A stretch of 64,000 bases of DNA from Colwellia sp. 75C3 (lineage in GTDB: Bacteria > Pseudomonadota > Gammaproteobacteria > Enterobacterales > Alteromonadaceae): assembly GCF_002836255.1 (NCBI RefSeq), contig NZ_PJAU01000033.1, positions 372,001-436,000 of the forward strand. The letters run 5' to 3'. The notes under the pieces were generated by a model. That model was not told the origin of the DNA, made no database searches, and saw only the letters and a program-made list of their open reading frames with translations. Shown in pieces: positions 51,657-62,000 of the stretch. The position numbers were made by a program, and so were the translations under genes. Positions within the stretch are counted from its first letter, which is position 1; each line of letters opens with the position of its first letter.

Positions 51657-53756
51657 CTAAATTCGCCGACGATTAAATATTAACAAGGTGAGAATGAATA
51701 AGACAAAATAGGAACTACTACCGCTGGATTTACTTGATGTTTGTGCGGGTGCAGGTGTTGGTGTTGTTGGAACTGAAATAGCTATGGGTGTAAAAATAAC
51801 ATTTTTTAAATAACCTTCATCTTTTCCTTCACTCGCACCGCCATCTTTCTTATATAGCCAGGTTACTTGATGCTCCCCTACGGTTAAATCATCAATGGTA
51901 ACCTTGGTATAAGCTATTTCACCGGAAATAAAATTTATTTGTTCACCGTCAACAAGGAGATATAAAGCATCAAAAGGTTCATCAGGGTTATCGGTGTTCT
52001 CCTCAGAGGAAACTGACCAATCAAATGATAAGGATCCCGCTCCAGAAAAAGTCAATAAAACAACACTTTGTTGATTATTTCCAATAGCACCACTCATTAC
52101 TGCCGCTTCGGTATTATCGATTAGCCACGGGCTGTCACCACCACTAAACCAGAGTAATTCTGAAGAGCCATTTGACAGTTGAGTGTTAATGTCACTATTC
52201 GCAGCAATAGCCTCAGCATTGATGAAATATGAGCTGGTTGGAATATTTATATCACCACTATTGATAACTATTTCCATGCTATGCTGACCGACAGTTTTAG
52301 CATCAAAATTAACTTCAATTTGGCAACTTTGTTTTGCCGCTAATGTGCTGCAATTATCGGTATTCAAACTAAAACCGGTACTGCCCACTTTGTTAGCTTC
52401 AAGTGTAAAAGTTAAACTTGCGGTTATATTACTATTATTGGTTATGGTTAGTTGTTTGGTTTGGGCGGTGTTTTGTGGGGTAATAGCAAAGTCCGGGCTA
52501 GGTTCAACGGCTATACCTTGGGTAATACTTTTGATCCAATCGGTAAAGTTACCCACGCGGGCATAAACATCGGGGAATGCAGCATCAGCACAGCCAACAC
52601 CATAGCTGACTATACCTATTTGTTGCCAGCCTTGGTTAGTATTGACTAATAAGGGACCGCCACTATCACCTTGGCATGAACCTTTTCCGCCACCTAAAAA
52701 TTCAGCGCAGATCATACTGTCAGTAATGCCAACCTGATTTGGTAAATAATCAATGCCTTCTAACTCAGTATAAGCTTGCGCTAAAGTATCTTTGCATTGT
52801 TCATTACTTAACAGGGACAACTCAACTCGACGCAATTTATCTGGTTGGCTGTTTGGCGGAGACTCATCATTTGGGCCGTAAGCATTTATGTTACCCCAAC
52901 CTATAACCGTAGCTGAATTGTTAGCAAGGGCTAATTGTCGACTGGTATCGTAATCGAGTAGGGTAACGGCAGGGTTGTTAACAGTTTCTACTAGCTCAAT
53001 TAAGGCTATATCGTTATTTAAAGAACTGCCCTCATTATACTCAGGGTGCATGTAAATACGCTTAATGGCTTTAGCATTAGCGGCGCCATCACTTAAGTCA
53101 TATTCGCCAATATTCACTTTTAAAAAATTTATATTGGCTCCATCAACACAATGAGAAGCGGTCAAAACCCATCTTTCGCCGATAAAGCTAGCGCCACAAG
53201 TCGCTGTTTGGCTAAGCGCTACTTGTTCCGAGATATTAATAGTGGCAATGCTCTCAAGCTGATTGAGTAAAAGGGTCCCGTCATTTTGACTGATAGCGAT
53301 GACAGGAATAGTACCTGAAAAATCTTCGCCTAAGGTGCCACTTATAACACCTGAAGTATTGTTGAAGATAACCGCACCGACACCTCCGCTTGTTTGGCAA
53401 TTTTCAACCTTTACCGAGAAGTCTATTTCACCACGGGCTATTAAACATATTTTGTTTTCAGCTAAAGTACAAAGAGAATCACCAAGTCCACAATCAACCA
53501 TAGTGGCACTGGCTTGGCCGGAGGGACTATTTGAAAAAGGTTCACTATCGTATTGAGTGCCAGCAACCTCTAAAGAAGTACTTACCGCATTTTGAGTGAA
53601 AACCAATGCAGACATCCAGGGCCAATCACCTTGGACAGCAAGCTCGCCGCCAACAATTTTGGGCTTGGCTAAAAGCGAATTTGATTGGTTCGTTGCGTTT
53701 ATGGGAGACGATAATAGTATTGAGAACGCTAGCATAGCGAGTAAAAAGTACTTCAT
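51657..53756 (-). CDS. Secreted trypsin-like serine protease with inserted PA domain and C-terminal sorting tail
   Basis: A 699-residue secreted protein. Signal peptide (about 1-21), IVGGELAVQGDWPWMSAL start of an S1 protease, then a PA-domain-like insert (about 60-155: CLIARGEIDFSVKVENC, GAVIFNNTSG, IPVIAISQNDG) before CGASFIGERWVLTASHC (His). The Asp is in NNDIALIELVE and the Ser in CQGDSGGPLLV. Later come an Ig-like segment and another beta domain (about 410-660). The end SSGSSSYFVLFILTLLIF plus NRRRI looks like a GlyGly-CTERM anchor processed by rhombosortase. Monocistronic. Confidence 0.88.
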   Translation of the reverse strand: MKYFLLAMLAFSILLSSPINATNQSNSLLAKPKIVGGELAVQGDWPWMSALVFTQNAVSTSLEVAGTQYDSEPFSNSPSGQASATMVDCGLGDSLCTLAENKICLIARGEIDFSVKVENCQTSGGVGAVIFNNTSGVISGTLGEDFSGTIPVIAISQNDGTLLLNQLESIATINISEQVALSQTATCGASFIGERWVLTASHCVDGANINFLKVNIGEYDLSDGAANAKAIKRIYMHPEYNEGSSLNNDIALIELVETVNNPAVTLLDYDTSRQLALANNSATVIGWGNINAYGPNDESPPNSQPDKLRRVELSLLSNEQCKDTLAQAYTELEGIDYLPNQVGITDSMICAEFLGGGKGSCQGDSGGPLLVNTNQGWQQIGIVSYGVGCADAAFPDVYARVGNFTDWIKSITQGIAVEPSPDFAITPQNTAQTKQLTITNNSNITASLTFTLEANKVGSTGFSLNTDNCSTLAAKQSCQIEVNFDAKTVGQHSMEIVINSGDINIPTSSYFINAEAIAANSDINTQLSNGSSELLWFSGGDSPWLIDNTEAAVMSGAIGNNQQSVVLLTFSGAGSLSFDWSVSSEENTDNPDEPFDALYLLVDGEQINFISGEIAYTKVTIDDLTVGEHQVTWLYKKDGGASEGKDEGYLKNVIFTPIAISVPTTPTPAPAQTSSKSSGSSSYFVLFILTLLIFNRRRI

Positions 53757-53870
53757 TACAATATTCCCTAATAAGGTCAGTTAAGCGGTTAATGCCTAAA
53801 TTGCACCTAGTTAATCTTTGGGTAAGTTACCTTCTATTGATTATAACCGCAATGTTGGAAAAATGAAGTT

Positions 53871-54248
53871 TCAGGCCGTTTTGTCATGATTTGTAGAGAA
53901 CCTTGTGATTTTCTGTTTGGCTAGGGGGATGTAGGCAACCAAGAAAAACAATAAAAAAACTATTGTGGTGCCGATGTTATATTGTTTATCACTCAATAAA
54001 TTAAAGTAAGTTAAGCCATTTTCAATTAAAGCAATAATGATAGCTGAAAAAAATAAAGTTAACTTGTTACTATGACCGTGGGCACCGATGGCTTTAGCTA
54101 ATGCATAACCTAAAATAGGAATAAATGACCAAATGACAAAGACAACTAAGGAGAAAAAGAGGGCACTCGCAGCAAGGGTGTTTTTAGAAAAAACACCGAC
54201 AATGGCATAAAGTTGAATGACTACATAACCTAAGTATAAATACAGCAT
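53871..54248 (-). CDS. Small membrane protein of unknown function
   Basis: 125 residues with about four hydrophobic helices and a Lys-rich tail (KQKITRFSTNHDKTA). No known motif is recognised. The gene lies 32 bp downstream of hemJ on the same strand and probably shares its transcript. Confidence 0.65.
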   Translation of the reverse strand: MLYLYLGYVVIQLYAIVGVFSKNTLAASALFFSLVVFVIWSFIPILGYALAKAIGAHGHSNKLTLFFSAIIIALIENGLTYFNLLSDKQYNIGTTIVFLLFFLVAYIPLAKQKITRFSTNHDKTA

Positions 54249-54280
54249 GAATACTCTTATTTTTAATGATAGAGAAGAAG

Positions 54281-54727
54281 TTACATAGGTTTAACATAGG
54301 CTAAGATAATGATAGCAAATAAGATCAGTACAGGGATCTCATTGAATATACGATAGAAACGTCCAGAACGAATATTTTTATCTAGGGCAAAGGTTTTAAC
54401 TAATTTAAAACAGTAACCATGATAAACATACAGCACTGTGACTAAGCTTAATTTGATATGTAACCACTTAGCGGCAATAAACCAGTCAGACCCATAAGCA
54501 TGAATAATTGCTAAACCAATTAACAGGTTAAAAATGGCAAAAGGCGTGACAAAATACAGTAAGCGTTTTTCCATGCCTTTAAGTTGCTCAGCTACCTCAG
54601 CCGAGGTCGTTTCGGCATGGTTGACAAATAAGCGTGGTAAATAAAAAATACCGGCAAACCAAGCCACCATAAAAATGACATGAAATGCTTTAAGCCAGAG
54701 AATATTGTTGATTAAAAACGTGTCCAT
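54281..54727 (-). CDS. hemJ: HemJ-type protoporphyrinogen IX oxidase
   Basis: A 148-residue membrane protein with four helices, typical for HemJ (UPF0093), which oxidises protoporphyrinogen. LKAFHVIFMVAWFAGIFYLPRLFV holds the conserved His and Arg, and KWLHIKLSLV the conserved Trp-Lys region; the tail is RIFNEIPVLILFAI. One-base overlap with the ClC gene. Heme synthesis partner of hemL. Confidence 0.88.
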   Translation of the reverse strand: MDTFLINNILWLKAFHVIFMVAWFAGIFYLPRLFVNHAETTSAEVAEQLKGMEKRLLYFVTPFAIFNLLIGLAIIHAYGSDWFIAAKWLHIKLSLVTVLYVYHGYCFKLVKTFALDKNIRSGRFYRIFNEIPVLILFAIIILAYVKPM

Positions 54728-56451
54728 TAATTAAGTTTTCCTTCTACTAAATAAATTCTAAGTTGTTCAAAAGTTACCAAGCCGATGCAGTCATTGATAT
54801 CTTTATGGTAAATATATACTGCACCTGAACGCTGCTCTACTAACGCTAAATAGGCTTCTGCCAAAGTTGCTTGATGATTCAAGGGAATGAGCTTGTGCAG
54901 TATTAATTGTTTATCAAGCTTATGTTCAATATCTTCACCTTCATCGTCAGCTACATCGGTATCTAATTGCGCCCAATAATAATTATTTATCTTATTTTCT
55001 TCGATAGCCGCTTCTTTGTTAATAATTAATTGTGACTCATGGCTATTAATGAGTTCTCCAATAATAGTACGGGTACTTGCTTGTTCTAAAATCAATAAAT
55101 TATCTTTCATCACCGCTAAGGCTCCAATATTTTGCAATGATTCTTCAATGGGAGGTTTGTTATAGAGCAAGTTTTGCGCATCTAATTGCATGGTAAAGAT
55201 AGATTCATTCTTACAAAGCTGTCGGGACACTATACTTGCGATTGTAATGACGATCATGGCGGGAACAACTAACTCAAGTTGACCCGATAGTTCGACCACA
55301 GCAAGCAGGGCAGCAAGCGGGGCACTTAAGCTGGCAGCCATAAAGCCAGCCATGCCCATTAAAATAAAATCACTACCTAAATGCTCTCCAGGTAATACTT
55401 GTATAACAATAGCTCCAGCACAAGCGCCAGCAATAGCACCAATACCTAACGTTGGTCCAATAATACCGCCAGGTATACCTAAACCTAGCGCAAACATTGT
55501 CATTAATAATTTAGCAACAAGTAAACTAACCAGAAATCCTAATTGCGCATTACTTGTTAATGAAATATCAATTGCGCTAGTACCTGTGCCCATAGCACCA
55601 GGTACTAAATATCCGAGTGTGCCGGTAATAAGCGCAGCAAGCAGTAAGCGCGGTACTATGTGGTATTTAACGCTCTGCTTAATAATGAGAACCAAGTACT
55701 TATTAAATGCAGCGGCCAATATCCCTAACCCTATCGCTAATAGCGCTAAAGAAAGATAATGGTGTTGCTCAAGCGCTATGGTGTGGAAGTATTGAAAATT
55801 ATGGCTGGTACCAAAAACACTACGGGTAATCAAAGAGCCGACAATTGAAGCGAGCATCACAGGGACAAAAATATGAACCTTATATTCGCGCATGATCACT
55901 TCCATAACAAAAATTACCGCGGCTATCGGGGTATTAAATGTTGCCGCTATACCTGCAGCTATACCGCAAGCGCATAACGTACGCACGCTGTTATAAGGTA
56001 ATTTGAGTACACTGCCTAAATAACTACTGCATGCAGCACCAAGGTGAACCGCTGGCCCTTCACGCCCCACAGAAAAACCAGAGGCGAGCGCTACGGCACT
56101 ACCCCAGAATTGGTTTAAGGTGTTTTTAAGGGGAATGACGCCATGGGCGACTTTTAATCGATGTAAAACAAAAGGAATGCCTGTACGTAGGTATTTATAA
56201 CCAGTAAGCCAAGCAATTAAGAGGATTATAAGTGCGCCTATGATGGGTAAATCAAAACGACTTACTTCATCTAAGCTGTTATAGTTGTCGCGCTTTATTA
56301 GGTATAACTGCTGAATTCCTTCAATAGTTAGGGTAAATAGCACAACTAATAAAGCTGAAGCGCAGCCTCCAATAATGGCAAGTAAGCAAATTTGCCAAGA
56401 TGTATTAGGCAAAGCTAAGTGTTTTCTTATTGCTGCGATTGATATCATCAT
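54727..56451 (-). CDS. ClC family chloride channel/antiporter with CBS-like tail
   Basis: A 574-residue membrane protein. The filter region GREGPAVHLG retains the gating Glu, so antiport is likely. The first selectivity motif is TGIP where GSGIP is typical. GIPGGIIGPTLGIGA is present. The last 130 residues form a weak CBS pair. The start is placed at ATG 56451; a TTG 13 codons upstream is possible. It overlaps hemJ by one base and is divergent from the next gene with only about 23 bp between starts. Confidence 0.88.
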   Translation of the reverse strand: MMISIAAIRKHLALPNTSWQICLLAIIGGCASALLVVLFTLTIEGIQQLYLIKRDNYNSLDEVSRFDLPIIGALIILLIAWLTGYKYLRTGIPFVLHRLKVAHGVIPLKNTLNQFWGSAVALASGFSVGREGPAVHLGAACSSYLGSVLKLPYNSVRTLCACGIAAGIAATFNTPIAAVIFVMEVIMREYKVHIFVPVMLASIVGSLITRSVFGTSHNFQYFHTIALEQHHYLSLALLAIGLGILAAAFNKYLVLIIKQSVKYHIVPRLLLAALITGTLGYLVPGAMGTGTSAIDISLTSNAQLGFLVSLLVAKLLMTMFALGLGIPGGIIGPTLGIGAIAGACAGAIVIQVLPGEHLGSDFILMGMAGFMAASLSAPLAALLAVVELSGQLELVVPAMIVITIASIVSRQLCKNESIFTMQLDAQNLLYNKPPIEESLQNIGALAVMKDNLLILEQASTRTIIGELINSHESQLIINKEAAIEENKINNYYWAQLDTDVADDEGEDIEHKLDKQLILHKLIPLNHQATLAEAYLALVEQRSGAVYIYHKDINDCIGLVTFEQLRIYLVEGKLN

Positions 56452-56474
56452 TACAGGATTATAATACTTTACAA

Positions 56475-57194
56475 ATGAAATGGTTAGCAAAAATAAATCT
56501 TGGTGTTGTTATTGAACGCTTAGGAACATTTAAATCGGCTTTGTTTTTATTAACAGTTATCAGCCTTTGTCTTTTTACTGGCTATCGTTTAGGAAATTAT
56601 TATCACCATTTTCAGATAACTAATCTTGAACAGCAAAAGGTTAGGTTAGAGCAGCTTTATCAACAACAAGAGACGAATACAGCGCGAATTCACACCTTAG
56701 AAGTTGAATTAGCGGTAGAGCAATTGGCTAATCAAAAAGCGCAAGGCTTACTTAAATCGGCCGCCGAACAACAGTTTGAAGTAAAAAAACAGCTAGCCTT
56801 TTATGAAAAGGTCATGGCACCAGAAAAACAAGCAGCTGGTTTATTTGTTGAAAATGTAAAAATACAAGCAAGTAAAATCCCGAATAAATACCATTTTCAA
56901 GTGACTTTAGTACAACAACAATTAAAGCGTCGTTATAGTAAAGGTTACATTGAATTAATATTTGAAGGTCGAGAAGGTAACAAAGCAGTAAAGCTTAAAC
57001 TTGAAGAAGTTGCCGAGTTAAGCAAAAAAGATTTGAAATTTAGTTTTCAATATTTTCAGATTATTAATGGTGAATTTACCTTACCCGTTAACTTTACCCC
57101 TGAAAATGTCCTAGTATCAGCCATTCTAACTAAGTCTCGCTGGCAAAAGTATGCCAAGAAAGATAAAAGCGTGTCATGGCAAGTTAATCAATAG
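56475..57194 (+). CDS. DUF6776-like membrane-anchored coiled-coil protein
   Basis: A 239-residue protein with one helix (about 20-40), a coiled coil (about 48-125, with Glu/Gln repeats) and a beta domain (IQASKIPNKYHFQVTLVQQ, YIELIFEGREG, LPVNFTPENVLVSAIL). The pattern fits the DUF6776 family often found just upstream of erpA in gammaproteobacteria. The start is set to ATG 56475, which gives a short cytoplasmic leader; the ATG-like start at 56430 would lie within the ClC coding region. Confidence 0.8.
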   Translation: MKWLAKINLGVVIERLGTFKSALFLLTVISLCLFTGYRLGNYYHHFQITNLEQQKVRLEQLYQQQETNTARIHTLEVELAVEQLANQKAQGLLKSAAEQQFEVKKQLAFYEKVMAPEKQAAGLFVENVKIQASKIPNKYHFQVTLVQQQLKRRYSKGYIELIFEGREGNKAVKLKLEEVAELSKKDLKFSFQYFQIINGEFTLPVNFTPENVLVSAILTKSRWQKYAKKDKSVSWQVNQ

Positions 57195-57318
57195 CGGTAA
57201 TACATGGCAAAGAATAATACTTGACTAAAATAGTCAGGTTTAAGATAATTAACCTTGTTGTTATCCATCCCACGTTATAGCGTATTTTTTTGTACTTTGT
57301 TGTACTAAGTAGAGCACC

Positions 57319-57660
57319 ATGTCAGACCTAGAATTACCCATTAAATTTACCGATTCTGCCGCGAGCAAAGTGCTTTCGCTAATCACAGAAGAAGAAAATC
57401 CTGCTCTTAAACTACGTGTTTATGTTACTGGTGGTGGTTGTTCAGGTTTTCAATATGGTTTTACCTTTGATGAAAAAGTGAATGATGGCGATATGACCAT
57501 TGAAAAACAAGGCGTTATGATGGTAATCGATCCTATGAGCTTACAATACCTTGTTGATGGTGAAGTAGATTATCTTGAAAGTCTAGAGGGTAGCCGCTTT
57601 GTGGTGAATAACCCAAATGCTAGCAGCACCTGTGGCTGTGGTTCATCTTTTTCTATCTAA
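57319..57660 (+). CDS. erpA: Iron-sulfur cluster insertion protein ErpA
   Basis: A 113-residue A-type carrier that passes Fe-S clusters to apoproteins. The three conserved Cys are visible: [13 protein letters not shown] and [16 protein letters not shown]. The [16 protein letters not shown] start and usual length agree. Own terminator at 57684-57711. Confidence 0.97.
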   Translation: MSDLELPIKFTDSAASKVLSLITEEENPALKLRVYVTGGGCSGFQYGFTFDEKVNDGDMTIEKQGVMMVIDPMSLQYLVDGEVDYLESLEGSRFVVNNPNASSTCGCGSSFSI

Positions 57661-57683
57661 CTTTAAATTAGATAGCGTCAAAG

Positions 57684-57711
57684 TGCCGACAGTTTGTCGG
57701 CATTATTGTTT
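57684..57711 (+). terminator. Terminator after erpA
   Basis: TGCCGACA and TGTCGGCA arms with a GTT loop, then TTATTGTTT. Confidence 0.9.
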
Positions 57712-57857
57712 CTACCTCTGCACGTTTATCGAATATTCCTTACATACTTAGCTGTTAAAATTACAAAGATTGACAAAAAACATAACAATTTGTTGCAAGT
57801 TAGTTTATCTCCCCCTTATAAAACAAGTTATGATATTCGCCATAAATATGGAGATAT

Positions 57858-59018
57858 ATGATGAAACTTACCCTAAATTCTAGCTGGTTAGCACAACGCC
57901 CTTACCTTATTGCGACATTAATTACCCTGGTTTTAGTCTTATGGATGGCTTCTGGCCCCAGTGCCGCGGAGCAAAAGTCAGAGATAAAAGCAAAAATCCC
58001 TAGTCACGATGAAAAGCAAGTGACAGCAAAAGTCAAAGTTGAAACCCGGCTTGGACAAGATATTCATAAAACGATTGAGCTTTATGGCCGTACCGAGCCT
58101 GATCGTATCACCACCCTAAAAGCTGAAATACGTGGGAAAATTATTCAGGTCTTAGCAAAGCGAGGTTCAACAGTTTCTAAAGGGCAAGTTATTGCCAAAA
58201 TTGCTTTAAATGATTTACCTGCGCAATTGACACGCAGCAAAGCATTGTTGAATCAACGTGAAGTGGAATACCAAGGCGCATTAAAGCTAAATGAGCAAGG
58301 CTATCAAGGCAAGGTACATTTGGCGCAATCATATGCGGCACTTGAGTCAGTTAATGCTGAAATAAAAAGATTAGAATTAGATATTGCCAATACTATTATC
58401 AAGGCACCTTTTGCCGGTATTCTTAATACGCGTTATGTCGAAGTAGGTGATTATGTTGCCTCTGGTGATGATATTGCCATGATTGCTGATTTAGACCCGC
58501 TTATTGTTCGAGCGCATGTGACTGAGCTACAAATAAGTCAGTTGTCTGTTGGTCAAGTGGCGCAAGTTAGCTTATTAAATGGCGAAAAAGCACAAGGCAC
58601 GCTGCGTTATATAGCCAGTGTCGGCAATGATGCAACTAACACCTTTAAAATTGAAGTGGCTATTGATAATAAAAAAGCGCATCTGTTAGCTGGTTTAAGT
58701 AGTGAATTAATCATAGATTTAGCCAAAATGTCGGCGATAAAAATATCACCAGCGCTACTCGCTTTAGATGAACAAGGTAATATTGGTGTTAAATCAGTTA
58801 AAGAATCTATTGTTCAATTCACGCCAATTGAGATTATTAAAAGTGAAAGTGATGGCATATGGTTATCAGGTCTAGGCGATCAAGCCGATATTATTGTCTT
58901 AGGACAAGGTTTCGTGCGTGCTGGTGATAAAGTTGAAGCCATCTTCGATAACGTAGACGATAAAGCAAGTGATAGTGTTGATAAGCAAGCGGTTTCCACT
59001 AACGCTGTGCAAGACTAG
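57858..59018 (+). CDS. RND periplasmic adaptor (membrane fusion protein)
   Basis: A 386-residue adaptor: N-terminal helix (about 15-33), lipoyl halves (LKAEIRGKIIQVLAKRGSTVSKGQVI and IIKAPFAGILNTRYVEVGDYV) around a helical hairpin, then a beta-barrel (PLIVRAHVTELQISQL). The start is the first of two ATGs, with GGAG upstream; an Asp/Lys-rich tail follows. 8 bp before the pump gene. No outer-membrane factor is adjacent. Confidence 0.92.
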   Translation: MMKLTLNSSWLAQRPYLIATLITLVLVLWMASGPSAAEQKSEIKAKIPSHDEKQVTAKVKVETRLGQDIHKTIELYGRTEPDRITTLKAEIRGKIIQVLAKRGSTVSKGQVIAKIALNDLPAQLTRSKALLNQREVEYQGALKLNEQGYQGKVHLAQSYAALESVNAEIKRLELDIANTIIKAPFAGILNTRYVEVGDYVASGDDIAMIADLDPLIVRAHVTELQISQLSVGQVAQVSLLNGEKAQGTLRYIASVGNDATNTFKIEVAIDNKKAHLLAGLSSELIIDLAKMSAIKISPALLALDEQGNIGVKSVKESIVQFTPIEIIKSESDGIWLSGLGDQADIIVLGQGFVRAGDKVEAIFDNVDDKASDSVDKQAVSTNAVQD

Positions 59019-59026
59019 GAGCTATT

Positions 59027-62000
59027 ATGTTAACGCTTATTGAAGCCGCATTAACCCGCACTCGCTCTGTACTGATGTTATTTGTACTACTGCTTATTTC
59101 TGGTGCAGTTACTTATAACAATATTGCTAAAGAAGCCAACCCAGACATCACTATTCCTATTATTTATGTGTCTATGGTTCACGATGGTATCTCCCCAGAA
59201 GATGCTGAACGCATGTTAGTCAGACCGATGGAAAATGAACTGAAATCCATCGCTGGCATAAAAGAAATGCGTTCTAATGCCGGGGAAGGACATGCCTCTG
59301 TTACCTTAGAATTTATTGCCGGACTTGATCCTAAAGAAGCACTTGCTGATGTGCGCGATAAAGTGACTTTAGCCAAAGCTAAGTTACCGAATGAGACTGA
59401 AGAGCCAGTAGTCAATGAAGTCACCATGGCTAACCAAGAAGCAGCACTCACGGTCGTTTTATCAGGTGCTGTTACTGAGCGAGGTTTGATAACCATAGCG
59501 CGTAATGTCAAAGATAAAATTGAAGGCATGCAAGAAGTGCTAGAAGTTGAGATTGGTGGCGACCGTGAAGATATGGTTGAAATTATTGTCGACCCGTTAT
59601 TAATGGAAAGCTACGGGCTTGACCAAGCTGATATTTATAACCTCGTTGAACGTAATAATCGTTTGGTGCCAGCAGGAACAATGGATACTGGTAAGGGACG
59701 CTTTGCCATCAAAGTACCTTCTGTTTTTGAAAATATTCAAGATTTACTTGAGCTGCCTATCAAGGTTGATGGCGATCGCGTGATTACTTTTCAAGATGTA
59801 TCAACGGTACGTCGTGCTTATAAAGATCCTACTAGCTTTGCCCGGTTAAATGGTCATCGCTCTGTATCGATTGAAGTCAAAAAACGCTCTGGTGAAAACC
59901 TAATAGAAACAGTTGATAAAGTTAAAGATATTGTTAATGAAAGTCGTCTTAAGTGGCCACAACAAGTCAAAGTAGATTATGTCGGTGACCAATCAATAGA
60001 AATAAAGAACACCCTGACAGATTTACAAAATAATGTTTTTTCAGCGGTATTATTAGTCGTGATTGTTATTATCGCCGCCTTAGGTGGTCGTACTGCTTTA
60101 TTAGTTGGTTTAGCTATACCAGGAGCATTTTTAACCGGAATATTAGTTATCGCTTTAGCGGGTATGACCGTCAATATTGTTGTGCTATTTGGTTTGATTA
60201 TGGCTGTGGGAATGCTTGTTGATGGTGCGATTGTTGTCACCGAATTTGCTGACAGACAAATGAATGAAGGGCAGAGTAAAAGTGTCGCTTATGGCACTGC
60301 TGCTCGTCGTATGGCATGGCCGATCATTGCGTCAACAGCAACAACATTGGCAGCCTTTGCTCCCTTGATGTTTTGGCCAGGTATTATGGGTGAGTTCATG
60401 AAATACTTACCTTTCACACTGATCGCTGTGTTATCAGCCTCTTTAGCAATGGCGTTGATCTTTGTACCTACATTAGGCACTGTTTTGGGTAAAGCACGTG
60501 TCGTTAGTAAAAACGAACAGCAACAAATAGAGTATGCGGAAGCGGGGGACTTCAATAAATTATCGGGTTTTACCGGCCGTTATATTCGTGTTCTGACAAC
60601 AGCGATTAAACATCCCTGGAAAATTGTTGCAGGTACCTTCGCCATCTCTTTTGTCGTGATGTGGTTATATGGCGCATCAGGTCTGGGCGTGAGTTTTTTC
60701 CCTGAGGTTGAGCCGCAAAGTGCCACTATGGTAGTACGCTCTCATGGCGATTTATCAGTAAAAGAAAAAGACGTCATTATGCGCTCTATAGAAGAACGTA
60801 TCTTACCGCTAGAAGAAATCGAAACCTTATATACACGCACGGGTGGCAGTAACCAAGTGGGTACCTTTAAATTAAATTTTGTTGATTGGCAGATAAGACG
60901 GTCAGCGGATGACATCGTTGCCAATATTCATGAATTGACTGATGATTTAGCCGGCGTTGAAATTGAAGTACGAAAGAATGAAAACGGTCCGCAAAGTGGC
61001 AAGGATCTCAAACTTGAATTAAGCTCACGTTTTCCTGAGGAGTTAGATAAATCGGTAAAAATTATACGTGATGCTTTACAAGCTACCGGAAAATTCACCG
61101 ATATTGAAGATACCGGCGCGAAACCCGGTATTGAATGGCAGTTGATCATTGATCGAAATAAAGCCGCTACTTATGGCGCCGATGCGGCGTTAGTTGGCTC
61201 AAGTGTGCAGATGGTTACCAACGGCTTAAAACTCGGTGAATATCGCCCCGATGATGTTGATGATGAACTCGATATTCGTGTTCGTTTTCCTGAAGAAAAG
61301 CGCAATATAAGTCGATTAGATTCTTTGCGACTTAAAACCGCTGCGGGTCTAGTGCCTGTTGGCAGTTTTGTTGAACGTAAAGCTGCACCTAAAGTTGATA
61401 CTATTCGTCGTGTTGATGCGAAACGTGTTGTTACTGTGCAAGCTAACTTAATTGCCGGTGCGCAATTATTGAATGAGTTACCACTGCTAAAAGAGCAGTT
61501 ACCGACATTAGGTTTACACCCATCAGTTGATATTGCTGTTAAAGGGCAAAACGAAGACCAAGAAGAATCAAAGGCATTTTTAGTGAATGCTTTTGCTATC
61601 GCGCTCTTTGTTATGGCGATGATTTTAGTGACTCAATTTAATAGTTTTTATCAGGCACTCTTGATTTTAAGTGCGGTAATATTCTCGACTGTGGGTGTAT
61701 TTTTGGCACTGTTATTGGTGCAAAAACCGTTTGGTATTGTGATGGGCGGTATTGGCGTTATCTCGTTAGCGGGTATTGTGGTGAATAACAATATCGTGCT
61801 GATTGATACCTACAATGTTCTACGCAAAGAAGGTCACCGAGTCATTGATGCTATATTGCGAACCGGTGCTCAACGTTTACGACCAGTTATGTTAACCACT
61901 ATAACCACCATTTTGGGCTTATTGCCTATGGTCTTACAGGTTAACTTAGACTTCTTTGAACGCACTATTGTTTTTGGTGCACCATCGACACAGTGGTGGA

